From contig NC_051108.1 of assembly GCF_901709675.1 (NCBI RefSeq), forward strand, positions 5,676,631 through 5,740,630: a stretch of DNA of 64,000 bases. Reading direction: 5' to 3'. Source of the DNA: Syngnathus acus. Taxonomy: Eukaryota; Chordata; Actinopteri; Syngnathiformes; Syngnathidae. A program made the translations under genes and the position numbers. Below the pieces are notes generated by a model. It ran no database searches. It worked only from the letters and a program-made list of their open reading frames with translations, and was not told where the DNA came from. Positions 13,401 to 26,500 of this stretch are shown piece after piece; the stretch's first letter is position 1; the number at the start of each line of letters is the position of its first letter.

Positions 13401-16400
13401 AGAAATCTCTCTTTCTCAACAAGAATTACAACACCTTCGCCTCAGGACTCAATTGTGGCCCTTGACTGAGGAAGTGGCTGTACTCAATCAGCTGAGGCTC
13501 AGTACAGATTTCTTGCAGCTATCGTCACATGGGTAAAACTTAACTCAATAACATAACAAAATAAAACTATGAGAGTGATTTTTTTTTTTTGGGTCTAATT
13601 AATTTACAGTGACCAGGAAGCACTGGACAGCTTGCGCCTAGAAGTCTCCAAACATCTCCGTTATTGCCTCCAGTCCACACCAATGAGTGTCATTCAACTT
13701 CAGCCACTGTGGTTTCTGCTCAGGAGTGAAAAGGCAAGTGTAATTCTTTTTTTTTTTGTTTATTTTTTTACCATATTTTCCGCACTATAAGGCACGCCGG
13801 ATTATAAAACCTTCAATGAATGGCCCATTTTAAAACTTTGTCCATATATAAGGCGCACCGGATTATAAGGCGCACCTTCAATGAATGGCCCATTTTAAAA
13901 CTTTGTCCATATATAAGTCCATATATTTGGACACGCCTGCCATAGTAGCTCAATATTGGTCCATATATAAGGCGCACCGGATTATAAGGCGCACTGTCGG
14001 CTTTTGAGAAAATTGGTGGTTTTAGGTGCGCCAAATAGTACGGAAAATACGGTAATACACAAAAACACACTTTGATGAATTAATCTTCGGGTGATGATTA
14101 TATACCCAGCAGCCAGCAGAGGAACTACAGTTTGTGTGGTGTGCGCTACTATCCGAAGCTTTGGCTGCTCTGTGGAAAAACACCGCAACATCCGATCCTG
14201 ACCGTTGGCTGAAATGGGATCCACTCAATCCGAGCAAAAATCCACATTCAGAGCCACATTATGAAGCAAAAAATATGGTATTGGCTCTTAACATATATTT
14301 TGACACTAATAGTGTCTCAAGACAACACATTGTATAATATTGTTTTTTTTTTATAGGGACCAGCTTTGTTAAATAAAGCTGTGTGGTCACATTGCGCACT
14401 GGGCGTGCTCAAGTGCAGTGCAACTGGAAGTCAATGGGAACCATCAGGGACCGCTCTCTTCATCTCACATGTGACCCTAGGGGAGTGGAAGGAACAGACT
14501 AAGCAGCTCCGGGACTTGACTGCCATCTTGTGGGACAATATGTCCTTTGCAGCAATGGCAGATTTAAGGTAGGCAATATTATAATACTGCCAAAGTACAC
14601 TTTTCTGATCACATCATATGTCTTAAGATACACAGATTTGAGGCTCCAGGGTGTCATCCTACGTCGACAGTTGCAGAGCATGGCACATCTGTTGCCTCCC
14701 AACATGCACAAGGTTTATCTGGATAGCTGCGAGAACCTGGTTGAGACAGCCAACCCACTGATTGATGCCGAGGAGATCCAGAGAATTCTTCGCAATTTTA
14801 TTCAACTTAAATTGCTCCCTGATGGAGTACTGGACGCCTGCATTGCCTGCGTAAAGCAATATGTTGAAAACAAAATTGAAGGCGGGGACTCTGTGGCCTG
14901 CGCTGGTGTGTTCTGGGTCAACATGGGGTTGGTCCATATCAATTTATGGGTACCCCAGACCATCTATGACCCAGCTGTCAAAAGGGCCTACAAACTCACT
15001 TATGCCCAGCAGGAGGTACGAGCAAACTTTTTCCCATCGAGTTGTGATTTTCGGACAACATCTGCAATAGAAGTGTTTGTCTTCTTCTTAGTTTGCCACT
15101 CTGGAGACGGAGTGGAAAGTACGGAGCCTGTCCTCTGAGCTGATGACTGGAGCAGAGTTGGGGGAGTCGAGTACCACTGATGGCCTCCAGCATCCTCGAA
15201 TCAGGTCCGAACCATTAATAAAATGCAAAAAAATGAATGAATGAATGAAGAAATAAATAACAAAATAAATAAAAAAATAACAAAGAAATAAAAAAATAAA
15301 ATAAAATAATGGATTAAAAAAATCAGATTAAGCTGTTCCAACTAAGATGCCATCTCTGCCTGTGCCATGTCGTCACATGGCGCCTTACAAAACTGCATTT
15401 TGAACTCTGCAGTATACCCATTATTTTTTATATGTGTTTATAGGTATCTGTGGATCCGTATGCAGCAGGTCAAGGCGCAAGTAGCCGAGCTTTCCAGGAA
15501 GCAAGCATTCCGTCCCCAGGAACCCAACTACGGAAGGTTATTCCAGGACCTCCAGCACTACCTCTGCAGCATCGGTCAAGCATCTGCAGTGCAAGACCTT
15601 CTCTCACGCCTCCAGAGGGCTCTGCAGAGTTCCTCGACATTATCCCGGTCAGCGATCCAAAGTTTGCTGAAGGAGGAGATTGTGTGGCAGAACTCTCAGC
15701 AGTGCTTCTTCCAGAGGATCCAAGAGGACTATCCGCTTTACCCCGATGTAGTCGGCCCAATGCAGACAGGAATCCTGCAGCTCCGATACGGCATGAAACT
15801 GGTGGCTTCCCAAATAACTCCCTCTCAATATGACATTCCTACACTTTCCAAACTGGTGTCCTGCCTCCTTTCCTTTCCCTCTCTATCCCCCAGTTTGCAA
15901 TCTTACCTCGCCCATGCTGACTTCCTCTGCTCCAAAGAATGTCTGGGAATTTTGCAGAGTCTTAGGAAGCTACTGTCACAACAAGATCTTAATCACGAGG
16001 ACCTGCCAAGCTCCACATTGCTTCTCACTGCTCTTCTCTTCGTGCAGTGCCACACACTTAATACAGGACATTTCAGTGATGACACACGAAACATCTTTAG
16101 GCACATCTGTCAGGTCAGAACTACTTCTTTTTTTTTTGGGGGGGTCAAATCATTGTCTTGCATGTCGTCGTTATTGTGCTGTCTTTGCTATGATGCCCTT
16201 TAGGCTCTAGTTAACGAATGGGACGAGATGGAGAAAAAGAAGAGAGACCAAGAAGAGCAGGATGCTTGTCTGTATCGTAGCCGCAGTCAATTGCATGGTG
16301 GAGGACTGACTGAGGAGCAGCAAGAGGAGAAGGACTTCAGATATCTGTTCCCTCAGTTTGACAAGGTATTAAATTCCAACTATTAAAGTTATGTTCACAC

Positions 16401-17486
16401 TATTCAAATTCAGGGTGAAAGATAAAAAATAATAAAAACATAGACTTTCTATGTTAATTGTCAAGAAAAATTGATTCAAAGGCTTACATTGAATTTGAAG
16501 ATGTGATCATTTTCCATCCAGGACTTTGCAGACATGTCTCTGCCGAGCCTGGAGGGCCCCGCAGATGCGGACATGGAGGAGGATGCCGGGAAAAGGCTTG
16601 ACGAAAGAAGTTTCTTATCAACTCCTGCAATGAACACAGTAGTTGAAATTCATCAGCGCCTATGTCTAGGTCATGCCCAAGCATTGTGGTACCAGAACCG
16701 AGCACCCAACGGACAAAGCAGTGACTATATCAAGGCCCTGCTTTTGTCTTACCAAATAGCTGCCCCCTTGGTTACACACTTCTATCATCTAATTGGTGAG
16801 TGTTCTTATTGGAAATCCACATTGAGCAAGGAAAAAACAGATATGAATTCCAAATTGGGATTTTTTTTTTGTGATTCAGATGCAGAACTAAACCAGCAGT
16901 TTACAGGCAGTGAGCTGCTGCTGTCAACTCTCCTCCAGAACACAGTGCAAGGCTTACCAGGATCAGATATTATGGTTCTCAACTCTGAAAAGCCTTATGA
17001 CTTTTATCAACACCCTAATATCAGTGAGGCACGCCTCTGTCTTCCCGTTCTGGAACAAATGATGGCAGCGGTAAAACAGAGGCTTGAGGATTGGCCGGAG
17101 CATCCAGCACTTGTGCAGGTGAGTGACATAAGAATTCCAATATTCCAGGATTAAACCTTAGGAAATAAAGACTGCTTGCCTGAGATGTATTGTATCAGGT
17201 ACAACTGCAATGTACAATGTAATTTTTTTTTTTTTGGTCGTCAGCTAATCGTGGTGATTGAGAGGATCATGGCATTCAGCTTGTCCAGTCCTCTGGCAAA
17301 GTTCCTCAATGGCCTGGAGATACTTTTGAGTAAAGCACAAGTAAGATGCAACTTGTTTGATGTCCCTCAATATCGAAAAGACTTTTGAAGTATTTGCGAG
17401 TAGATTTTTTTAATATTTCACCAAAGCACGTAAGAAAAAAAATTTTGATTACGATTCAAATCAGTGAAGAATCGCCATATGTTAGA

Positions 17487-17517
<31 letters not shown>

Positions 17518-20500
17518 GTTAGATTTTTGTTCATTTTTTTCCTTTTTTTTTTTTTTCTCAGGATTGGGAGAATAATGCAAGCCGTGCAGTCTCTCTAGAG
17601 AACAACATAGCACCAATAACACAGCTCATTATCAAGTGGCACAAACTGGAGTTAAAGTAAGACAATATAGTCCCGAAACCTTGAAAGTATTATCTTTTTT
17701 TTTTTTTTTGTGCAGTTGTAATTGTAGACATCAATGCATTCTTCTGTGGCAGTTGTTGGTCAAGCAGTCTGGACAATGCTGTGGAAAGGCATACTGAGAA
17801 ATCCACGAAGCACTGGTTCTCTATTTACCAGCTTTTGACAAAATATCTGGAGGATCACATGATGAATGCTAATACAGGTACGCCCCCCGCAAAAAAAGCT
17901 CACATCCTGTGTACTGGATTTTGGATTTTTAATGACCATTTTCCAAGTACCGTATTTTCCGGACTATAAGGCGCACCTAAAAACCTAAAATTTTCTCAAA
18001 AGCCGACAGTGCGCCTTATAGTCTCCGGTGCGCCTCATATATGGACCAAATTCCTAAATTTAAACTGGCCCGAAGCATTGTGTCATGAAATCAATCATAA
18101 GTGGCCCGCTGAAGACTATGAATCATGAATCAAAAAGACTATGGATCATTATTTTGTGATTATAAAGTAATTTGTTGCATCTAAAGTTAAGATAAAATGG
18201 AGAATGATTTGATTTGGATTAAAAATCTGACATGATGCATTAATGGTGCGCTTTATAGTCCGGTGTGCCTTATATAAGGACAAAGTTTTAAAATGGGCCA
18301 TTCATTGAAGGTGCGCCTTATAGTCCAGTGCGCCTTATAGTCCAGGAAAATACGGTTTGTATTAAAGCATTGTTCTGTCTAGGCGAAGAGACGGCAGCTT
18401 TGTCGCTCTCCTCGTTGTCGTCCACACTTCAGGCCTTCGTGGAGAGTTCTAGTCTAGGCGAGTTCCAAACCCGCTTGACTATGTTACTCAGCTTTCACTG
18501 CCACCTCCTCCTGCTCCCCACTCAGCCTGGACAAGGTGAGATTGCACTTGTCTTTGTGACACAATGCTTACATAATGCACACACAAGCCCCTTTTATCAG
18601 GATTTGACTGTTTGAGGTTGGGAATATAATAAATAGCATTAATATTGCCTTATTTTACAGTTACTCTAGCTAATCTTCTGTGGAACCTGCACAAATACTA
18701 CAGTCAATTTTCAGACGGCATTCAGAACAAAATCAAAGAGCTCAGGCAACCCATTGAGAAGGAGCTTAAGGTACTTTTTTTTTTTTGTAATATATAAAAC
18801 GTAGAAAATTGTGTACGTTACATGAAAAAAATAACCATTTCAATTTTATTTGATTTAGGATTTTGTCAAGATCTCAAAGTGGAACGATGTCAATTTCTGG
18901 TCTATCAAGCAGTCGGTGGAAAAGACGCATCGGTAAGATATGAATTAAAATTGTAGTGCCTTTCTGGCTATTATTTCAAAAATATTTTTGTTATTATTTA
19001 CCATTACTTTGTGTTGTTTTTCTGTCTAGGACCCTTTTCAAGTTTATCAAGAAGCTTGAGCAGATTCTGAATGGCCCTTGCGTTACTTTTCTGGTAGAAC
19101 AGAAAACCAACGTTAATAATACTGATCCAGAGGAAACACCTATTCACCGACTTCATCAGGCACTCATAAAAGCCTTGCCAGAAAAAAATGTCCACCAGCA
19201 GGTTTGGGTCTTATCTTAGATTTGTAAACATCTCAAATGATTCAGCGCATTGACGATGATGTGGGGATTTTTTTAGAATGAGGGTCAAGATGAGGGAGTC
19301 AATTTGGAATTGCTGCAAGGATGTCTACCTGCTCTGGCCAGAAAGATGAAGAAATTATGTGTCCAACATCTTAAGAAACACCCAGCAATGGAGTTGACTG
19401 AAGATCTGGACATTTTCACTGGTAATATACCTCTCACTGGAGCAGTTCACGTGTGATGCGGTTTCAAATTATTATTATTATTAAATTGTGAAGTTATTAT
19501 TACTACTACATGGCTACATTAAAGTGGAGGAAAAACCTGAAAGGCGATCAAAAAATTTGTTTTAAGTCCCATTAAAAATTACAATTAAAATGCAGGTTTC
19601 AATTTTGTTCGCTCAAGACTTTGTCCGATAAATATGCCATTTATTTGTCAAAAAAAACTGCATTAAGATTTTTTTATTTTTTCTTCCTAGGTGAAGTCCT
19701 GAGAAATCTCAACGAAATGCAGGCACTCACCATTGACACGTCAGTTGAAAAAGAGAAACAGACAGCTCGGGCCAAAAACATCCTGCAGCAGAAGCAGAGA
19801 GCTCTGTCTGGCCTATTCAAAATACTCGCCGAAATAGGTTATTTTAACTTTCACATAAAAATTCCAAACCATTCAAAAGTTTCACACTCTATTTTCTCTC
19901 ATTGTTGCATAAGGTCTGTCATACCGTAAAGGGTTGGTATGGAACAAGACAGCTGACCAAGAGGAAACTCTCTGCATACAGCCACTGGATTTGAGCACCG
20001 CTCTTGCTAATGTTATGAACCCCGATTCGACTGAGACTACGTGAGCTTCACCTGTTCATTTCTAAAATTAGATCCCACTGCAGTTGTGTCCTTTAATTGC
20101 ATTTTATTCTTGACGGTTTAGGTTGTTTTCAGAGTTGATCACCACATGGGATGGATGTCAGCGTTATTTCTATCGTTCATGGGCGAGGATGAATGCTCTC
20201 AAGACAGCGCTCCACCATGCTAATAAAGTAAGAAATGTCTTTTTATCTGACTCGTAACTATTTCTTGTTTAAAAACATCAAATGTACAAATTTAGGGAAT
20301 CATTAGTATGCTGTATTAAAGCTGATGGGAAAGGGAAAAACACTTTAGTGTGTGTGTGGCTCTCTTTTGTAGGACTTGGGTCTGGGAAACATCGAGCGAT
20401 GCCGAGGTTTTTCATCTCACCTCTTCAAACTACTCCTCAGACAGCGGCAACGACTGGCCAAGCTGACTGAGCAATGGGTCCGTTTGAGGTTTGTCGCCTG

Positions 20501-23500
20501 CCTAGCCACCAAATGTATAATCCAACATACCGTATTTTCCGAACTATAAGGCGCATCTAAAAACCTAATATTTTCTCAAAAGCCGACAGTGCGCCTTATA
20601 GTCCGGTGCGCCTCATATATGGACCAAATTCCTAAATTTAAACTGGCCCAAAGCATTGTGTCATGAAATCAATCATAAGTGGCCCGCTGAAGACTATGAA
20701 TCAAAAAGACTATGGATCATTATTTTGTGATTATAAAGTGATTTGTTGCGTCTGAAGTTGAAATAAAAAAGATAAAATGGAGGATGATTTGATTTGGATT
20801 AAAAATCTGACATGATGCATTAATGGTGCGCCTTATAGTCCAGTGCGCCTTATATAAGGACAAAGTTTTAAAATGGGCCATTCATTGAAGGTGCGCCTTA
20901 TAGTCCGGTGCGCCTTATAGTCCAGAAAATACGGTAATTAAAAGGAGAATATTGAAACGAATAAATCAACACCAAAAGCAATTTGCTGTTTTCTTCTTTT
21001 ATCATTAGGAAGCTAACAAGCACGGTCCAAGATATCAAACTCCAAACTCAACGAGAAGACTGCACACTCCTACCTCAGGCATCGCTTTCCAATTGGGTCA
21101 GCAAAGGCCAGGCTCATGCTGCTCAGTGTTCAACCCTCCTCCAGCAGCTGTCCTGGCTCATGCAGTGCTGTCCCGAAGCTCTTCAACCACAGGAGGAGGA
21201 CAACAGCAACTCCCGGCATGACTCTCTGAGATGCACATCCCCAATGGTAGCTCGCCATCAGGCCCCTATTTGCCAGATGCGGAAAGGAGATGCCACCTGG
21301 AGGCAGGTGGACCAGCGTGTCGCTGCAATGCTGGAGCAGATCCTGAACTTAAAGACCGCGCTTCATCAAATAGCACAGAAGAACTCCGAGAAAGTACTTC
21401 TGACATGGTAAGACACTCTTCTGGGAATGTCATAAAAGAATAAATCCACACTAAATGGCTCAATTACTTTTAGGAAGGATTTCGCAACGTGTTGCTCGGC
21501 TTTTGATCAGCTGGCAACTGTGATGTCTCAGTTGTGTGAAATCGAACAGCTCTTCATGCCAGGCACACGTCCGAGCAATAAGCACCTAATGCCAGCCGTC
21601 ATCCAGAGCTTCAAGTTTGTTCACAAAGAAGCAATGAAAAGCATCACCGAGTTTGCCTCTTGGAAGAATCAGCATCTCTCAGATGGACAAACTACCGCAG
21701 GTGATTGGACAAAACTGTAGTGTATTTTTCTACTACAGAAAATTCGAAACTCTGACTAATGTAGTTTCTGGGTTTTTTTTTTGCTTGGTTTTCAGATGAC
21801 CTGTCTGCATTCTGTTCCGAGTTTTCTGCTGATCTGGACACAACCATAAAGAACTTGCTGTACGCTGTCCAGACACTTGTAAAGAGAAGGGAGACAAATG
21901 AGAAAAGCGCTCAGGAAGTTGGCAAGATAGGTGAGAATAATGCTTCCAAAAGATAACCAGTGTCATTCTTTGTATTTAACATGTGATTTGATTTTTCAAA
22001 TCAGATCCAGTGAATGATAGCAAAGAGGTAGACAAAGAGGATGCGGGAGACTTACTGAAGCCAAAACACTTCACCCATCACTTGGAAGAGGAGCTGGCAG
22101 CAGATGTGGAGGCTCTGTGTGTGGGAGATGTGAACGCCAAGCTGGAGAGGCTCCTCAGCTGCTTAAAGATACACACAGACTCTTTTAAGACGCAGAAGCT
22201 CCAGGTTTGAGAGTTTTGTCAAATATATTGTCTTGTCTAGTTAGTGATTTGAAACGTAAGTTGGTACTGCGCTCACATGATTTTTTTCCCCCCCTATTAT
22301 TTTTATTTATTTTTTTCCTTGAGCTCAGTTAATGAAATGCTTACCGTATTTTCCGGACTATAAGGCGCACCTAAAAACCTTAAATTTTCTCAAAAGTCGA
22401 CCGTGCGCCTTAGAGTCCGGTGCGCCTTATATATGGACCAAATTCCGGGCCGCATTTGGCCCGCGTCTAAATTTAAACTGGCCCGAAGCATTGTGTCATA
22501 AAATCAATCATAAGTGGCCCGCTGAAGACTGAGAATCATGAATCAAAAAGACTATGGATCATTATTTTGTGATTATAAAGTAATTTATTGCGTCTGAAGT
22601 TGAAATAAAAAAGATAAAATGGAGAATGATTTGATTTGGATTAAAAATCTGACATGATGCATTAATGGTGCGCCTTATAGTCCGGTGTGCCTTATATAAG
22701 GACAAAGTTTTAAAATGGGCCATTCATTGAAGGTGCGCCTTATAGTCCGGTGCGCCTTATAGTCTGGAAATTACGGTGATCTGTTAATCGTGTCCCTATA
22801 ATTTTTTGGTGTAATTTTTTTCCCCTTGAGCTCAGTTAATGAAATGCTTCATCTGTTTGTCTTTTCAGGAGGTAAACAGAGCGTGCAGGATGCTAGTGCG
22901 TGTGGAGCCTCTGCTGGGGATTTACTCAGACCTGGTCCGTTACTTCCTGTCTGCGTCTGTGGGAGTGCACAGATGCACTGCCAAACTGCTCTCAGTGTTG
23001 GCTAACGTCTTCACTGAGCTCGCTCAGAAGGTACAAAATCAACAAATGTCCACATTGTCGCCGTTCAGTTAGTTATTTAGAAATTGAATCATGTCCTCAT
23101 TCATTTTCATTTCACGGTTCTCCTTAGGGTTTCTGCTTGCCTCAAGAACTAACACCTGGAGAAGGTGAAGGTGCCACTGAGTTTCATGATTATGAGGGTG
23201 GCGGAATTGGTGAAGGCGAAGGCACCAAGGATGTCAGTGAAACAATTTCCAGTGAAGATCAGGTCAACTTCATATGTTACAGTTAATTTCCAGTAATGGA
23301 TGTTTAATAAAAATGTATTTAAACTACTGGTTGAATTATATTTAAGGTGGAGGACACCTTTGCGGAGGGTCAAGAGAAGGAACATAAAGATGAGAAGAAA
23401 ATGAAAGCAGAAGACAATGCTGTTGAGATGTCCGAGGACTTTGATGGCCAAACACATGATGGTGATGAAAATAGTGCTGGTATGTAAATTCATATCTTTC

Positions 23501-26500
23501 GAATGCTCTTCTTCGAACAATGATTTATACATCTCTGACTTACAGATGAAGATGAGTCGGATAAAGAGAATGACCAGGAGGAGATGGATAAAATGATGGG
23601 TGATCTGGGTGATGGACAGGCAGAAACTCTCGATGAGAGAATGTGGGGTGGGGACGATGAAGAGGAGGATGATGAAGGAGGAAGTGACAAAGAGGACGAG
23701 TCTTCCCACCAGGGCATGGACCAGGTACCAAATTCTAAATTAAACTTAGTTTCATGACTACTACAACTTTTACTAAATTAGAGGAAGAGTTAAATACTCT
23801 TCGAATTATTAAAAAAAAAAAAAAAAATCATAATCTTGTACCTTCACACCTGTTTAGTCTGAATCCGTATTAGCTGCGAAGGAAGACAACTTGGATGCTA
23901 CTGAAGGTGATAAAAATGAAGAAAAACATAATGACCAGGCGGAGGCTGATGGGAAAGACAAAATCAACGAACAAAGAGATGAGGTAAGCATCCGAGAATG
24001 TTTATTCTGAGAAATTCAAACGTACCTCTTAATGTGCTTTGATACATTTCCATTTTTTGTTTTTTTCTGTTTACTAGAGAGATTTTGATGAGAATGAAGT
24101 GGATCCTTATCATGGCCAAGAAGATAAAAGACCTGAACCCGAGGCTATGGAGCTACCTGACGATCTTAACCTGGACCAGGTTGATGAGATGGGTGACGAT
24201 GGAGAAGGTGAAGGAGATGGTGAGCCTTGTTCTTGTTGAAGACCACATTGGTCCATTCCTTTTTAATAGAAAGAAAAATAAAGAAAGAAAGAAAATCTTG
24301 GATAAAGTTGATATTGCATGATATGGATCCTTTAAAAAAAAAAAAGAACTATACTTTTCTTAATTAACATTTTTCACACTGTCTCCATTTTATTATTATT
24401 TTTCAGAAGAACATCCATTTGATATTGACGAGCAAGCGATCGCCGCAGAAGAGAATGGAGACGGACCGAAAGAGGGAGATGAGGAGCAGGAGGGAAATGA
24501 GCAGTTAGAGGAAGACAAGTTAACCCAAGAAGACGATGACCACAGAGACCCGGAATCAAAGACTGAAACGGAAACGAGTGATGATATCCAAACCGAAGAC
24601 AAAGAAGATGATCTAGCAACCGAAGACAAAGAATCAAAAACAGATGAGAATCCGTCCGTTCCAAAAGAGGAAGGGACCGATCTTAAGGTAAAGATATGAA
24701 CGGCTTGCTCGCCGTGACGGTTTTAGCTTGAATGTGCCACCCTTGCCTACAGGAGGATGGTGACGCTAAGGATGATGTGGAAGAACAGCCGGAGCCAGCT
24801 GAGAGGAAAGATCACAGCACTGATGGGCAAACCGGAGAGGAGAATTTCCAGAGTGATACTGCTGTGGAGCTGGCTGGAGAGGCATCAGAGAGAGATCAAG
24901 CAAAAGAGGTGGGATTTGATGTTAGCATGAATTAAGGTCTTTGGATAACGTAATGTTTTTCAATCGCTTGACTATCGCTTTTAGGTTTTGGTTGTCTTGT
25001 CTATGTCGACAGCTTTTTGAAATGAATGGAAAAACTGTTCTTCAATACTTTCCCGTATACTTGATTTCATAGGAGTGCGGGACTGGAGCAGCTGATGCTA
25101 ACCAATCAGAAGGTCACCAGTCAAAACTGTCTTCCAGTATGGCGTCACAGTCGCTGACACATAACAACACTCAGGTAGTGTTGTTTGGAATTCTGTCTTC
25201 CTGTGAGCTTTTACATTTTTCTCATCTTTTTTTTTTTTTTTTACAATGAGTTTTGTCGAAATATGCATTTCAGAGCTTTAAAAGAAAACCGGGACAAGCA
25301 GACAATGAGCGTTCGACGGGTGACTACAGTGAGTTTATTAACAAGCGTCTTCGTACGTTGGAGAGCTCGCGCGAGAGGATGCAAGACAGCGGGCAACGTG
25401 AAACTAAACAAGAATCGGATCTATATGAACATATCAGCGACGGGGCCTACGATAGACAAACATACGGTTCGTAGCAACTACATCGTGAACTGAATTATTA
25501 ATGTGCGGTATGAAGACGTATTTTTCCGAAATCCAATTGATATGTTTGTTGAATGCTCCCAGATGTTGCCAATACAGATCAGGAAGCAGCAGAGTGTCAA
25601 CAGGTCAAAGATGGAAATCAGGACGAGGAGGATCTTTCAATGCAAATGGAGTACCAAGAAGATGATCTTCAAGATGCTGATGTTCAGGAACTTAAACATA
25701 AGCAGCTGGATACAACAGAGGCCATACAGGCGCAAGGTGCTGCTACTTGGGTCTTCATCCAACTGCACACATTAGGATACAACTGCATACATTATTTTTT
25801 TTTTCTTACAGAGAATGCAGAGATGCATCCGCAGAAGACGGAAAATAAAGACAACGAATGGGAGCACATCAGGCATCCCAGAGATGGAGAGGAAGCTGAG
25901 AAAAACACAGAATCGACTTTTCACACAATTCCTCTGATGCTCCTAGAAGCAACGCAGGTGCACCATCTGGTTGTTTTTCCAGGACATGTGATGAAACAAC
26001 AAAAAATGCAGCTTTACTCACCCATCTGCACCATTCACATAATTTTGGCATTTATTTTATTTTATTTATTTATATTTATGTGTTTGTTTGTTTTCAGCAA
26101 TTAGACAGAAACCCAGAGGACATCAGGAGCAAGATGGAGGTGCAATTATCAGTGTGGCAAAATATGACTCCAGGAACGCAGGAGGAGGTGTGTACCAACG
26201 TCTTCATAACGTAGTACTAAAGTTTGATGAAAATATGACACTGGGCAGTATGTGTTGAAGGAGAAGAGTGATCTTTTTACTGAAATAATTTTTTGGGGAG
26301 AGATTTATGGTCAAAATTCTTCCTGAGCATTGTGTAGGTAGTTTGAGACGCTTTATTTATAATGGAACAATAGTGGTGACTTTATGATGATCAGATCATA
26401 TTTGATGAAAAATTTATGCAGAAATCCAAAGTGTCCACATCCTGTTCTTTGCAACTGTTTGTAACAAATTTTGAATGACGGATTGATAACTTTAAATTGA

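Larger units (their letters stand above)
9480..23030 (+). other. mdn1: MDN1 segment: linker/stem region
   Basis: Exons: 9480-9628, 9739-9938, 10053-10276, 10452-10565, 10691-10820, 11122-11228, 11340-11473, 11579-11745, 12774-12894, 13005-13218, 13295-13532, 13610-13733, 14110-14277, 14357-14568, 14628-15015, 15092-15204, 15444-16113, 16204-16365, 16522-16795, 16880-17118, 17245-17340, 17562-17656, 17753-17877, 18383-18535, 18661-18770, 18859-18932, 19030-19201, 19277-19421, 19691-19837, 19914-20040, 20122-20227, 20373-20488, 21009-21407, 21474-21700, 21796-21930, 22005-22204, 22869-23030. This is the long, mostly helical linker between ring and tail. It has no catalytic motif. Short blocks match remembered human midasin closely, for example RHTEKSTKHW (17753-17877), ISKWNDV (18859-18932) and LLEQLSWL-like heptads (21009-21407). 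It is less conserved than the ring. Confidence 0.9.

Noticed and set aside
23149-23731. Long open frames on the minus strand (up to 186 codons)
   Set aside because: Antisense of the Asp/Glu-rich MDN1 exons; GAN-rich codons leave the opposite strand open. No homology and no splice logic.
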